Program-made: the position numbers and the translations under genes
Source: Candidatus Latescibacterota bacterium
Lineage (GTDB): Bacteria; Latescibacterota; UBA2968
Assembly: GCA_022823725.1 (NCBI GenBank)
Contig: JAJEHL010000049.1
Coordinates: forward strand, 248,001 to 312,000
DNA: 64,000 nucleotides
Direction: 5' to 3'
In this document: piece by piece, positions 32,285 through 39,558 of the stretch
Layout of the letters: each line of letters begins with the position of its first letter
Position numbering within the stretch: the first letter of the stretch is position 1
Notes under the pieces: generated by a model
What the model was told of the DNA's origin: nothing
The model's input: the letters and a program-made list of their open reading frames with translations, nothing else
Database searches by the model: none

Positions 32285-34429
32285 ATGTCGCTCAAAATTT
32301 TGGATACGGCTGTCAATTGCGTTAAGATGCAGGTGGATTGCAAAAACGCACGGGGGATGCGGATCTATCGCGCAGATCGGGTGGATGGTAAATTTGAGGA
32401 AGTCGGCATTGCCCGAGAGGACCGGTTTGTGGATGTGGCGGATTTGATACCGGGGAAGACTTATTGTTATATCGCCGTTGATTCTGATCAGTATCCCGAG
32501 CAGGACGAGTTGAAGGATATGGAGTCCGTCGAAGCGCAGGTGCCCCGAGCGCCCTGCGAGAAAGAGGTTGATCTGACGCAGGAGGCAGAGGCATTTGAGA
32601 TTCAGATGGGTGGATATGTAGATGAGTCGAATGCCGTAACCCTTGGGCCAGAGGTGTATTGCCCGGGGCCAAATTCGAGTATGCCGCCTTATGATCAGGT
32701 TTTTGAGCCAAATCTGTATGTGGTGATCGAGAATACGGGTGAGGCAGATGTGGTGAATCCATGGCTGGTGGCAAATGGACAGCGGGATTGGTGGTCGGTG
32801 GAGACGATGGCAAAAGAGGCGATAGGCGGGCGAGATTTGGACGAGGAAGAGCGGATGATGGCGTTGTGGCAGTTTGTGGTGGATGAGGTTTACGATAGCC
32901 GATGCGGGATGTCGTGGTATGACGATGTGAGCGATCCGGTGAAGCTGTTCAATGCGTATGGGTTTGAGGGATGTATTGGATACGCGATTGCCACGAGTCG
33001 GTTGGGTGAGGTGATGGGAGTGAAGTCACGCGAGGTGTGGGTTGGTGGTATTCTGGATGGGCATGGTCGAGGGCGGCAGTGCAGCCATACGATTTTTGAA
33101 GCGCGGGCAAATGGGGCGTGGCATTTGCTCGATACAGATCAGATGGTGTTTTTCTTAAAACGCGATAACCGCACGGTGGCCAGTGTCGCCGATCTGGCGC
33201 GGGATCCCGAACTGATGAGCAGGTCGCACAGGAACCTGGGGCTGGCGGGAAAGGATCTGGCGGAGAAGGATTATTACAGCGTGCAGTTCGAGAATCGGGA
33301 ATTTGTGTATCCGGCTAATCCGAGTGGTGCCTGGACGCGAGGAGATGGCCGAGTGCAACAGGATACGACGCAGTTGCCGCCGCCCCATACGATGGCGATG
33401 CGCTTGCGGCCGGGCGAGAAGTTGGTGCGCTATTGGGATCAGGTAGGCAAGACGGTGGTGCGGGGGCGTCGGTTGCACCCAGAGGTGCGGTATTCCAATG
33501 GCAAGCTGGTCTATCGGCCTGATTTGCGAAATCCGCTGGCACTGAAGGGGTTAGAGAAACAGGTGAATGTGATGCAGGAAACGTCGGAGCGTTTGCCAGC
33601 TGTTCATCCGGTTCAGGAACAGCGCGTTTCCCGAATGATCTGGAAGGTGTATTCGCCATATCCAATTGCCGGAGCGCGGGTAGGGTTGTCCTACAGACGG
33701 GCGAGCGGAGAAGACGGTCTTGAGGTGTTGCTATCTCGGGATGGAAAGGATTGGAGATCGGTCTGGGTGGCAACGGGACATCGGGCGAGTGCATGTGTGG
33801 ATCTGGACTGGTATTTGAATCCAGCTTTGTTCGATTGGCGGGGAGATTGGGATCCGGGATGGCGGGTTGGACCGCGTTATGAATATTATATTCAGGTGGC
33901 GATGTGGGCTGGTGCAAATGCCGGGGATGTGGGGGTGGATAAAATTTGGTTTGATACGGATTTGCAGTGTGCAACGCGATCTTTGCCCTCGCTGCTCTGT
34001 GGCGAGAATCACGTTCAATATCGAGATGAGACAAAGGGAAAACGGAGTGTCCGGATAATCTACGGATGGCAGGAGGGGCACTGTATTAAACCGCCGGATA
34101 TACCCGAGCCAGTGTTTTCGGATGATGATCAGGCGGATTTTGAGTTTCGCTGGAGACGGCCTGAGGGAAATGGGTCACAGGTGGATGATTATCACGTACA
34201 GGTGAGCCGGTACGTGGATTTCAGGTGGTGCGTGTGTCCCACTTTTGACCGATATGTGAGTCGCACGGCATACGCGGGGAAGACGTGCTGGCAACCGCAG
34301 TTTACAGGGCTGTTGAATCCGGGCGAGCAATATTATTGGCGCGTGCGTGCACGAAATGCACAAGGGGTGTGGAGCGATTGGAGCCGGGCGTGCGCGTTCT
34401 CGCTGAAAGAGTCGATAAAGTCAGGGTGA
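32285..34429 (+). CDS. Transglutaminase-like protein with fibronectin-III-like ends
   Basis: 714 aa, no signal peptide. Residues 1-90 and 630-710 look like fibronectin-III-type modules (for example NPGEQYYWRVRARNAQGVWS). The central part has a papain-like transglutaminase triad in the right order and spacing: C230 (GFEGCIGYA), H268 (QCSHTIFEA) and D283 (WHLLDTDQ), after a helix WQFVVDEVYD. Such domains act as proteases, peptidoglycan or isopeptide hydrolases, or amidases. ATG at 32285 with AGGAGGATCGGAG upstream. It is a single gene with a long downstream gap, so it may be a stand-alone unit; its real substrate is unknown. Confidence 0.72.
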   Translation: MSLKILDTAVNCVKMQVDCKNARGMRIYRADRVDGKFEEVGIAREDRFVDVADLIPGKTYCYIAVDSDQYPEQDELKDMESVEAQVPRAPCEKEVDLTQEAEAFEIQMGGYVDESNAVTLGPEVYCPGPNSSMPPYDQVFEPNLYVVIENTGEADVVNPWLVANGQRDWWSVETMAKEAIGGRDLDEEERMMALWQFVVDEVYDSRCGMSWYDDVSDPVKLFNAYGFEGCIGYAIATSRLGEVMGVKSREVWVGGILDGHGRGRQCSHTIFEARANGAWHLLDTDQMVFFLKRDNRTVASVADLARDPELMSRSHRNLGLAGKDLAEKDYYSVQFENREFVYPANPSGAWTRGDGRVQQDTTQLPPPHTMAMRLRPGEKLVRYWDQVGKTVVRGRRLHPEVRYSNGKLVYRPDLRNPLALKGLEKQVNVMQETSERLPAVHPVQEQRVSRMIWKVYSPYPIAGARVGLSYRRASGEDGLEVLLSRDGKDWRSVWVATGHRASACVDLDWYLNPALFDWRGDWDPGWRVGPRYEYYIQVAMWAGANAGDVGVDKIWFDTDLQCATRSLPSLLCGENHVQYRDETKGKRSVRIIYGWQEGHCIKPPDIPEPVFSDDDQADFEFRWRRPEGNGSQVDDYHVQVSRYVDFRWCVCPTFDRYVSRTAYAGKTCWQPQFTGLLNPGEQYYWRVRARNAQGVWSDWSRACAFSLKESIKSG

Positions 34430-34681
34430 ATACAGAATTGATTCACTTGTCCTGCATTTAAATACAATTAGAGATTTTCTATTTTAGCATATCTCTGCAA
34501 AAATTGGATAGCGTCCATATATTTCTGTAAAATTGATGCGACCTATCTCCACTGATGGACACCTCTGAAGAGATACTGCCCAATGTGGTGGACAAAGCAT
34601 GTGCTGAAATGGTTTTATTCAGTATAGACCGGGATATTATCCATTGTCTGGCCTGCTTCCACTTGACAGAACTTTTTGGAC

Positions 34682-34710
34682 TTGACTGTCGAGTATCGCC
34701 GATGTAATAT
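34682..34710 (+). promoter_or_regulatory. Sigma70-type promoter candidate
   Basis: TTGACT (34682-34687), a 17-nt spacer and TAATAT (34705-34710). It lies just upstream of the direct repeats at 34734-34770 and about 320 nt before the LacI-type start. Confidence 0.55.
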
Positions 34711-34733
34711 AGTTTCGAGACCCTATATAAAGA

Positions 34734-34770
34734 CTATATAACGTCTTTTGGGGCTATATAACGTCTTTTG
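34734..34770. repeat. Two 17-bp direct repeats, likely operator
   Basis: CTATATAACGTCTTTTG occurs at 34734-34750 and 34754-34770, identical and offset by 20 bp (about two helical turns); a partial third copy, CTATATAAAG, starts at 34723. The position directly after a promoter and ahead of a LacI-family gene suggests a protein-binding site. Confidence 0.6.
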
Positions 34771-34888
34771 TAAGATCTAATCCGACTATTTGGGAATGAT
34801 ATTATGTCTTATGTCATAGGCGGATTAACTCTCTTTCTTGAATTAAAACAACTCTTTACGAGTGTAATGGCTTGGAACAAGTCGCATG

Positions 34889-34905
34889 TTGGCATACTTT
34901 TTGCT
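34889..34905 (+). promoter_or_regulatory. Sigma54-like -24/-12 motif
   Basis: TTGGCATACTTTTTGCT has the GG-N10-GC spacing and the TTGCT end of RpoN promoters, differing from TGGCACG-N4-TTGCT at two positions. It lies 132 nt upstream of the regulator's ATG. Pattern only; no activator gene is nearby. Confidence 0.35.
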
Positions 34906-35036
34906 CATAGAGCAAGTTTGAGTTCCGTCAGGACGATGAGCAGTATGCTGCATTGGACTTGGCGTTACGGATACAGGTTCTTCGTAAACCGCATTGTGTA
35001 TGGATGATTTTTTGCCAAACCGTAGGGGATAAGCAA

Positions 35037-36065
35037 ATGAAAAAAAAACAAGCTACGATTAAAGATATTGCAAGACAGTTGGGTATTTCGTATTCAACAG
35101 TCTCACGTGCGCTGTCTCCACACGCTTCGGTATTGGTGAAGGAGGAGACCCGAGAACTGGTGCGGCAAACAGCCGCCGATATGGACTACAGTCCCAATTT
35201 GATGGCGCGGGGGATTGTGATGGGGAAGACGGGTACACTGGGTCTGCTGACCTACCAGATTTTCCAGGAGGCGTTTGGATATCAGACCGATCAGATACTG
35301 AAGGCGGCTGACGAGTATGATTATCAGATCATGATGGGAGTGGCCTCTAACCGGATTCCTAAAAATCCACGGGACGATCAGACTGTGCAGATCAAGCAAT
35401 TGGTTTCCTGGGGCGTAGATGGACTTTTAATTCATACGCGAGGAGACGAAGAAGAGTCAGAGCGCATTTTGAACATCGTGAAGGAGCGAGTGCCCGTGGT
35501 GACATTTTTTTACTCGACTCCAAACCTGAGTGGGGTCGTGCTGGACCAGTTAGCAGAGTATTACGAGGCCACAGAGCATTTGATCAAGTTGGGGCATGAG
35601 CGGATCGGATTTCTCGGATCGCACTGGCATGATAACACCCCGCTTTCAAACCAGGGCAAGGGGTATGGCCTGGCGATGCGAAATCACGGCCTGACGCCCA
35701 AATACACCCTTGCCAGCACCATCAATGCAGAAGCCGGGTATCGCCTGGGCAAAGAACTCGGCGATCAGTTTACGGCTCTTGTATGCCGAGATGACTATAC
35801 GGCAATAGGCGTTTGCAGAGGATTGCGGGAATCGGGTATTCACGTACCCGACGATGTAGCTGTGGTGGGGAGCGGGGATATTGATGTGGCGGCTTATATG
35901 ACGCCGGCTCTGACCACACTGGCAATACCATACGAGGCGATTGCCCAGGCCGCGATGGATCTGATGCTGGAACAACTCGAAGGGCAGGATACGCCTCGTC
36001 AAGTGACCTTGAGATCGCGTCTGGTCGTGCGGGAATCGTGTGGAGCTAACAAAAGCGAAAAATGA
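35037..36065 (+). CDS. LacI/GalR-family transcriptional regulator
   Basis: 342 aa from the ATG at 35037 (GGGGA upstream), where the helix-turn-helix starts at once: ATIKDIARQLGISYSTVSRA, then the hinge YSPNLMARGI. The periplasmic-binding-protein-like effector domain follows (GTLGLLTYQIF, LVSWGVDGLLIH, GHERIGFLGS, CRDDYTAIGVCRGL, VPDDVAVVGSGDIDVAAYMTP). It probably senses a sugar-like ligand. The promoter, the direct repeats and the isolated position fit autoregulation. The 3' end is duplicated as a decayed fragment at 38433-38494. A terminator follows at 36105. Confidence 0.92.
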   Translation: MKKKQATIKDIARQLGISYSTVSRALSPHASVLVKEETRELVRQTAADMDYSPNLMARGIVMGKTGTLGLLTYQIFQEAFGYQTDQILKAADEYDYQIMMGVASNRIPKNPRDDQTVQIKQLVSWGVDGLLIHTRGDEEESERILNIVKERVPVVTFFYSTPNLSGVVLDQLAEYYEATEHLIKLGHERIGFLGSHWHDNTPLSNQGKGYGLAMRNHGLTPKYTLASTINAEAGYRLGKELGDQFTALVCRDDYTAIGVCRGLRESGIHVPDDVAVVGSGDIDVAAYMTPALTTLAIPYEAIAQAAMDLMLEQLEGQDTPRQVTLRSRLVVRESCGANKSEK

Positions 36066-36104
36066 TAGAAATGTCGAATCTCAGTCCTTTGTGTTGTGGT
36101 GTGC

Positions 36105-36140
36105 AAAAAGGCGACCGAACTTTTATTCGGTCGCCTTTTT
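36105..36140. terminator. Bidirectional rho-independent terminator
   Basis: A perfect 10-bp stem (GGCGACCGAA, 36110-36119, with 36126-36135), a 6-nt loop, an A run before and a T run after. It lies between the convergent LacI-type and peroxidase genes and can serve both strands. Confidence 0.92.
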
Positions 36141-36143
36141 GAG

Positions 36144-37211
36144 TTATTGGGGGAATCGAAATGGTGGCTCAATGTGGAGCCAGTTGATACCGTTGAGTGC
36201 TTTGAGGAAGGCAATCAGATCCTGTTTTTCGGCATCGGTGAGATTGAGGGGCGTAATCAATTCGTCGAGAAATGGATTGGGGGTACCGCCTTTGTCGTAA
36301 AATTCGATGATTTCCTGCAGGGTTTTAATGCTACCGTTATGCATATAAGGAGCTGTGCGTGCGACTTCGCGGAGGGTAGGTGTTTTTATTGCGCCAAAGT
36401 GTTCTGGCTTTTGGGTTTGTGCATAACGCCCGGGATCGATGCCTTTGATGTCTTCTAAATTGCCGGTTTTTTCGTAGGTGGAAAGATCGGTGCGATCCCA
36501 GCCCGTACCGATGTTGTGGAAGTCTTCGTCGGTGTAATTGAATCCCATGTGGCAGAGTGTACAGCGCGCTTTGGTGCGAAAGAGACGCAGACCCCGGATG
36601 GCGGATTCGGACATGGAGCCTCTGGGACCGCCGTATTCGAACAGATCGTAGGGTGATTCGCCAGAGATCAACGTACGCTCGAAAGCGGATAGGGCTTTAG
36701 CAATGCGGTCGGACGTGATGGTGCTGTCTCCAAATGCGGCTTTGAAGTGGGGGCGATAACCGGAGATGGCTGATAAAGTGGCGACGACCTGATCGAGGGT
36801 GTTGCCCATTTCTGTGGGACTCTGGATGGGGATGAGGGCCTGTTCTTCAAGAGAAGCAGCCCTGCCATCGTAAAAGTAAGCCGTGCCATAGGCACGGTTG
36901 ATCAGGGTAGGCACATTGCGTATGGGGATCTGGCCGTCAATACCTATGGGTAAAACGCGGCCATCGGTAAAGGCGCGATGGGGCTGGTGACAGGAGCCGC
37001 AGGCAATGCTGCCATCTCTGGAGAGCCGTTTGTCAAAAAATAGGAGTTTGCCGAGGGCTATTTTAGTCCGGGTGAGAGGATTGTCTTTGGGAATGCTGTT
37101 GAGATATCGGATTTCGTCATGGCCCAATGGCACGCGGGGTATGTCGCCACTGTATATGGCTATTGGAGGGGCGATTAGCAGGGCACAGAGAAGTGTGAGG
37201 CGGATTGCCAT
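36144..37211 (-). CDS. Di-heme cytochrome c peroxidase (CcpA/MauG family)
   Basis: 355 aa from the ATG at 37211; a longer open frame overlaps the next gene antisense to nothing useful and is rejected. An N-terminal export signal (MAIRLTLLCALLIAPPIAIY) is followed by ALGKLLFFDKRLS, the first heme site C71GSCH75 and a second heme site CTLCHM near residue 210, then APYMHNGSIKTLQEI, all hallmarks of the bacterial di-heme peroxidases and MauG relatives. A periplasmic enzyme that reduces peroxide or oxidises a substrate. It is 13 bp downstream of the SUMF1-like gene, in one operon. Confidence 0.92.
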   Translation of the reverse strand: MAIRLTLLCALLIAPPIAIYSGDIPRVPLGHDEIRYLNSIPKDNPLTRTKIALGKLLFFDKRLSRDGSIACGSCHQPHRAFTDGRVLPIGIDGQIPIRNVPTLINRAYGTAYFYDGRAASLEEQALIPIQSPTEMGNTLDQVVATLSAISGYRPHFKAAFGDSTITSDRIAKALSAFERTLISGESPYDLFEYGGPRGSMSESAIRGLRLFRTKARCTLCHMGFNYTDEDFHNIGTGWDRTDLSTYEKTGNLEDIKGIDPGRYAQTQKPEHFGAIKTPTLREVARTAPYMHNGSIKTLQEIIEFYDKGGTPNPFLDELITPLNLTDAEKQDLIAFLKALNGINWLHIEPPFRFPQ

Positions 37212-37224
37212 GGCGGTCTCTCTT

Positions 37225-38325
37225 TTAGCGGGCGCAGCGAAAGCCGAAGTAGGCCATGCTGCCATTATCCTGAGCCGAAGGCTCACCACCATAGCGGCGG
37301 GCACAACGCAGGGAATGAGGGGAGGACTGCCATTGTCCACCCCTGCGCGTGTGTTGATAGTCAAAGCCTTTGTCTGGGCCTTTGGGGTTATCGGAGGGGG
37401 CGTTTTTGTAATAGTTGGGATCGTACCAATCGGCACACCACTCCCATACATTTCCCGCCATGTCGTAGAGGCCGTAAGCATTGGGGGGGTGGGATTTGAT
37501 GGCTCTTGTGGGATAAGGCGTTTTGAAGATGCGCCCGTAATTGGCTTTTTGTTCGTCGGGTGGATCGTCACCCCAAGGATATTTGGCCTGGGTACGACCC
37601 GCGCGGCAGGCGTATTCCCATTCGGCTTCGGTGGGCAAGCGCGCGTCCAGATAGTGGCAATAAGCTTCGGCGTCGTAATAGGTGATGTTGACAACGGGGT
37701 GGGTGCCGAATTCAGACATCCAGAACCAGTCTTCGCGCCAGTGTTCGGGCGAAGGGTGAGATGTGGCCCTGGTGAAGGCAAAGTATTCGGTGTTGGTGAC
37801 TTCGTGGTTCAGGAGTTCGAAATCGGACACTGTGACCAGGCGGATGGGTTTTTCGTTTTGAAAGGTTCCACCCATAAGAAAGGTTCCGCCTTGGATAGAT
37901 ATAAAACCGAGTTCATCGGGTTGGGGCAGCATAGATGGACGCCAGGGTGTTGATGGATCAATGACGACCCAGCCTTTGCCGGATGCCTTCAGGCTATCGG
38001 CGATGGTATTGAGTAAAGTGCGGATCTCGGTTTTGTCAGGGGCTTCAGGCGAGAAATCGAGATAGGTTTTGAGGTGACGGTAAGCATTGGCGTTGCGTTT
38101 TTGACGGTGATAGAGGCGGCCGAGGGTCAGGTGTGTGGGCGCGTGTTTGGGGTCAATTTTGAGGATTTTGAGGAACTGTTGTTCGGCATAATGGACCTCG
38201 CCGTCTTCCAGCGACATGCGGGCCAGTTCGTAGCGTGCGGGGATCTCGGCTGGATCGCCCTGCGCGTTGGCAGAGGTAACAAAAACCAGCAGAGAGATAA
38301 AGGTGAGAAATAGACGGGTGAGCAT
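37225..38325 (-). CDS. Exported TPR + SUMF1-like (formylglycine-enzyme-fold) protein
   Basis: 366 aa from the ATG at 38325, giving a signal peptide (MLTRLFLTFISLLVFVTSAN, cleavage near NAQG). Residues 25-120 hold TPR-like helices, and residues 140-366 are a SUMF1/FGE-fold domain: FLMGGTFQNEKP, EVTNTEYFAF, RLPTEAEWEYACRAG, YDMAGNVWEWCADWY, YFGFRCAR. The two active-site cysteines of true formylglycine-generating enzymes are not there: the RGGQWQSSPHSLRCARR stretch has Ser and Leu at those places. It therefore is probably a non-catalytic or ligand-binding relative, not a sulfatase maturase, and acts with the di-heme peroxidase downstream. Confidence 0.85.
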   Translation of the reverse strand: MLTRLFLTFISLLVFVTSANAQGDPAEIPARYELARMSLEDGEVHYAEQQFLKILKIDPKHAPTHLTLGRLYHRQKRNANAYRHLKTYLDFSPEAPDKTEIRTLLNTIADSLKASGKGWVVIDPSTPWRPSMLPQPDELGFISIQGGTFLMGGTFQNEKPIRLVTVSDFELLNHEVTNTEYFAFTRATSHPSPEHWREDWFWMSEFGTHPVVNITYYDAEAYCHYLDARLPTEAEWEYACRAGRTQAKYPWGDDPPDEQKANYGRIFKTPYPTRAIKSHPPNAYGLYDMAGNVWEWCADWYDPNYYKNAPSDNPKGPDKGFDYQHTRRGGQWQSSPHSLRCARRYGGEPSAQDNGSMAYFGFRCAR

Positions 38326-38432
38326 GGGAATATCCGTAAATAATACAGTGAGTGGATGCCGAAAGTTAAAGGGGTTGAGAGACGTTGTCAAGCTCAGCAG
38401 GGCGATTTTAAAAATATAACTTGTTATTTTTT

Positions 38433-38494
38433 AACCTTGAAATCGCATCTGGTCGTGCGGGGAATCCTGCGAGGCGAATAAAGATAAAAAATGA
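38433..38494 (+). pseudogene. Decayed 3' end of a LacI-family gene
   Basis: ACCTTGAAATCGCATCTGG, GTCGTGCGGG and the following stretch match the last 20 codons of the regulator at 36005-36065 plus its stop region, with about one base in five changed and an extra G after GTCGTGCGGG that shifts the frame. The rest of that gene copy is gone; what remains lies upstream of the SUMF1-like gene. Confidence 0.75.
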
Positions 38495-38630
38495 TTGAAA
38501 AAACTACTTGACATTAGGAGAAATTTTAATGCATATTATCTGCAACATAAGTTAGTTTGTCTAAATATATTAGAAATTTATCATAAATAAATAATAGTCA
38601 ATTATTTATTTGCATTATTAGTTTGGAGAT

Positions 38631-38687
38631 AAAACCGTCTAAAAACCAGCGGGAGGGCATGGTATAGATGGTTTTTTTATTTTTATC
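38631..38687 (+). terminator. Nested hairpin with T run (terminator or attenuator)
   Basis: The outer stem AACCGTCT (38633-38640) with AGATGGTT (38666-38673) and the inner stem ACCA (38645-38648) with TGGT (38660-38663) are followed by a T-rich run. It sits about 150 nt before the start at 38839, in a 513-bp gap (38326-38838) that otherwise holds only the LacI remnant and AT-rich sequence. Confidence 0.45.
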
Positions 38688-38784
38688 TGAAAAAATTAGA
38701 AGTTTACATTCGCGAAGTATTAGAAAAATTAACTCTCTTTTGGTGCAAAAATAGATTGCGCCATAGAAAGGAGGGGTATTTGAA

Positions 38785-38835
38785 TTGAGAGCGATACCGC
38801 GTTGTATTCCCCACCATATCGAAAAGGAGGGATAG
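38785..38835 (+). CDS. Possible 16-codon leader peptide
   Basis: A TTG at 38785 preceded by AAAGGAGGGG (38767-38775), then 16 codons (MRAIPRCIPHHIEKEG) to a TAG at 38833-38835, which lies inside the ribosome site of the next gene. An 8-bp hairpin (38741-38748 / 38756-38763) lies just before it. Two strong Shine-Dalgarno sites in one leader are unusual; the peptide itself is unproven. Confidence 0.2.
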   Translation: MRAIPRCIPHHIEKEG

Positions 38836-38838
38836 CTT

Positions 38839-39528
38839 ATGCAGATGTTGAGAACATTGTGTTTTATTGGAGCGATATTGATCTCGGTTTCCACGGTGGG
38901 AGCCTTTGAGAAAGGCCAGTCGGGAATCGGGTTTTTTGGGAGTGCCCATGTGCCGGTGTTTAACTTCGGAAATTGGTATTCGGCTTCCCCAAAACTCGGT
39001 GTGAGTTATAATTATGTTGCTACGTCGAGAATTGTCGCCGAGATCGAGTATCATTATTCCAAAATGGGCGGTGGCGACCTGGATACGCGAAGGTTCAGGT
39101 GGTCGGTAGATAACAACGAGCATCTCAGTCCACAGGTTACTCAGGCGATGGCTTTTAATAGCATCTCAGCCAGCGGTATTGTGCATTTGAGAGAGTTGGG
39201 TAGTAGTGGTATGACACCCTACTTGAGCGGTGGTCTGGGCTTATTCTGGTATCAGAATGAGGTGTCGGGGTTGATTTTCCCCGGTCAGACGGGTACGACC
39301 CTGGATACGAGTCTATTACTTCCGGCGTATGAAGACGATTGGCCAGCGTTGACAGCGATGCTGGCCGGTGGTGTCAGTATTGCGACTTCCGATCGCTTTC
39401 TGATCGATATTCGCGGTCGGTATAATATCATGCTTGGCGAATTGCGCCCTCTGGAAGACTGGGGCCTTTTAAAGACGTTTCCACTGCAGTCGTTCGATCT
39501 GGTGGTTGGATTTAAGTACTTCTGGTAG
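38839..39528 (+). CDS. Small outer-membrane beta-barrel protein
   Basis: 229 aa with a signal peptide (MQMLRTLCFIGAILISVSTV, cleavage near GAF). The mature part alternates amphipathic strands (LGVSYNYVATSRIVAEIEYH, LSGGLGLFWYQNEV, FLIDIRGRYNIMLGEL) and ends in the aromatic strand FDLVVGFKYFW, as in OmpA/OmpW-like eight-strand barrels. It sits 30 bp ahead of the second TonB receptor and starts that operon; strong AAAAGGAGGG site. Possibly a porin-like accessory of the receptor cassette; no such gene precedes the cassette copy at the left edge as far as is visible. Confidence 0.75.
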   Translation: MQMLRTLCFIGAILISVSTVGAFEKGQSGIGFFGSAHVPVFNFGNWYSASPKLGVSYNYVATSRIVAEIEYHYSKMGGGDLDTRRFRWSVDNNEHLSPQVTQAMAFNSISASGIVHLRELGSSGMTPYLSGGLGLFWYQNEVSGLIFPGQTGTTLDTSLLLPAYEDDWPALTAMLAGGVSIATSDRFLIDIRGRYNIMLGELRPLEDWGLLKTFPLQSFDLVVGFKYFW

Positions 39529-39558
39529 ATCGAACTTTTAATACGGAGGAAAAAGCTG

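Larger units (their letters stand above)
34430..35036. other. Long intergenic region upstream of the LacI-type regulator
   Basis: About 600 bp, AT-rich, with no gene I can support. From 34430 to 34680 I see nothing beyond AT-rich sequence. From 34682 on it holds a sigma70-like promoter, a pair of 17-bp direct repeats and a sigma54-like motif (listed separately). A codon-like tract at 34911-35000, in frame with the regulator, has no start or family match. Confidence 0.7.

Noticed and set aside
34734-34770. A CRISPR array
   Set aside because: Only two identical units separated by 3 bp and no cas genes; the layout fits an operator.
34804-35007. A 67-codon frame and an in-frame extension ahead of the LacI-type regulator
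   Set aside because: No ribosome site, no family match, and the helix-turn-helix starts exactly at 35037 behind a good site.
37212-37781. The di-heme peroxidase frame is open for 190 more codons upstream
   Set aside because: This extension overlaps the SUMF1-like gene on the same strand in another frame, has a low-complexity Pro/Thr composition and would bury the signal peptide at 37211.
37225-38325. A maturation enzyme for the sulfatase at 13637
   Set aside because: The domain has the fold, but the two catalytic cysteines are replaced and the gene is 22 kb away in a peroxidase operon.
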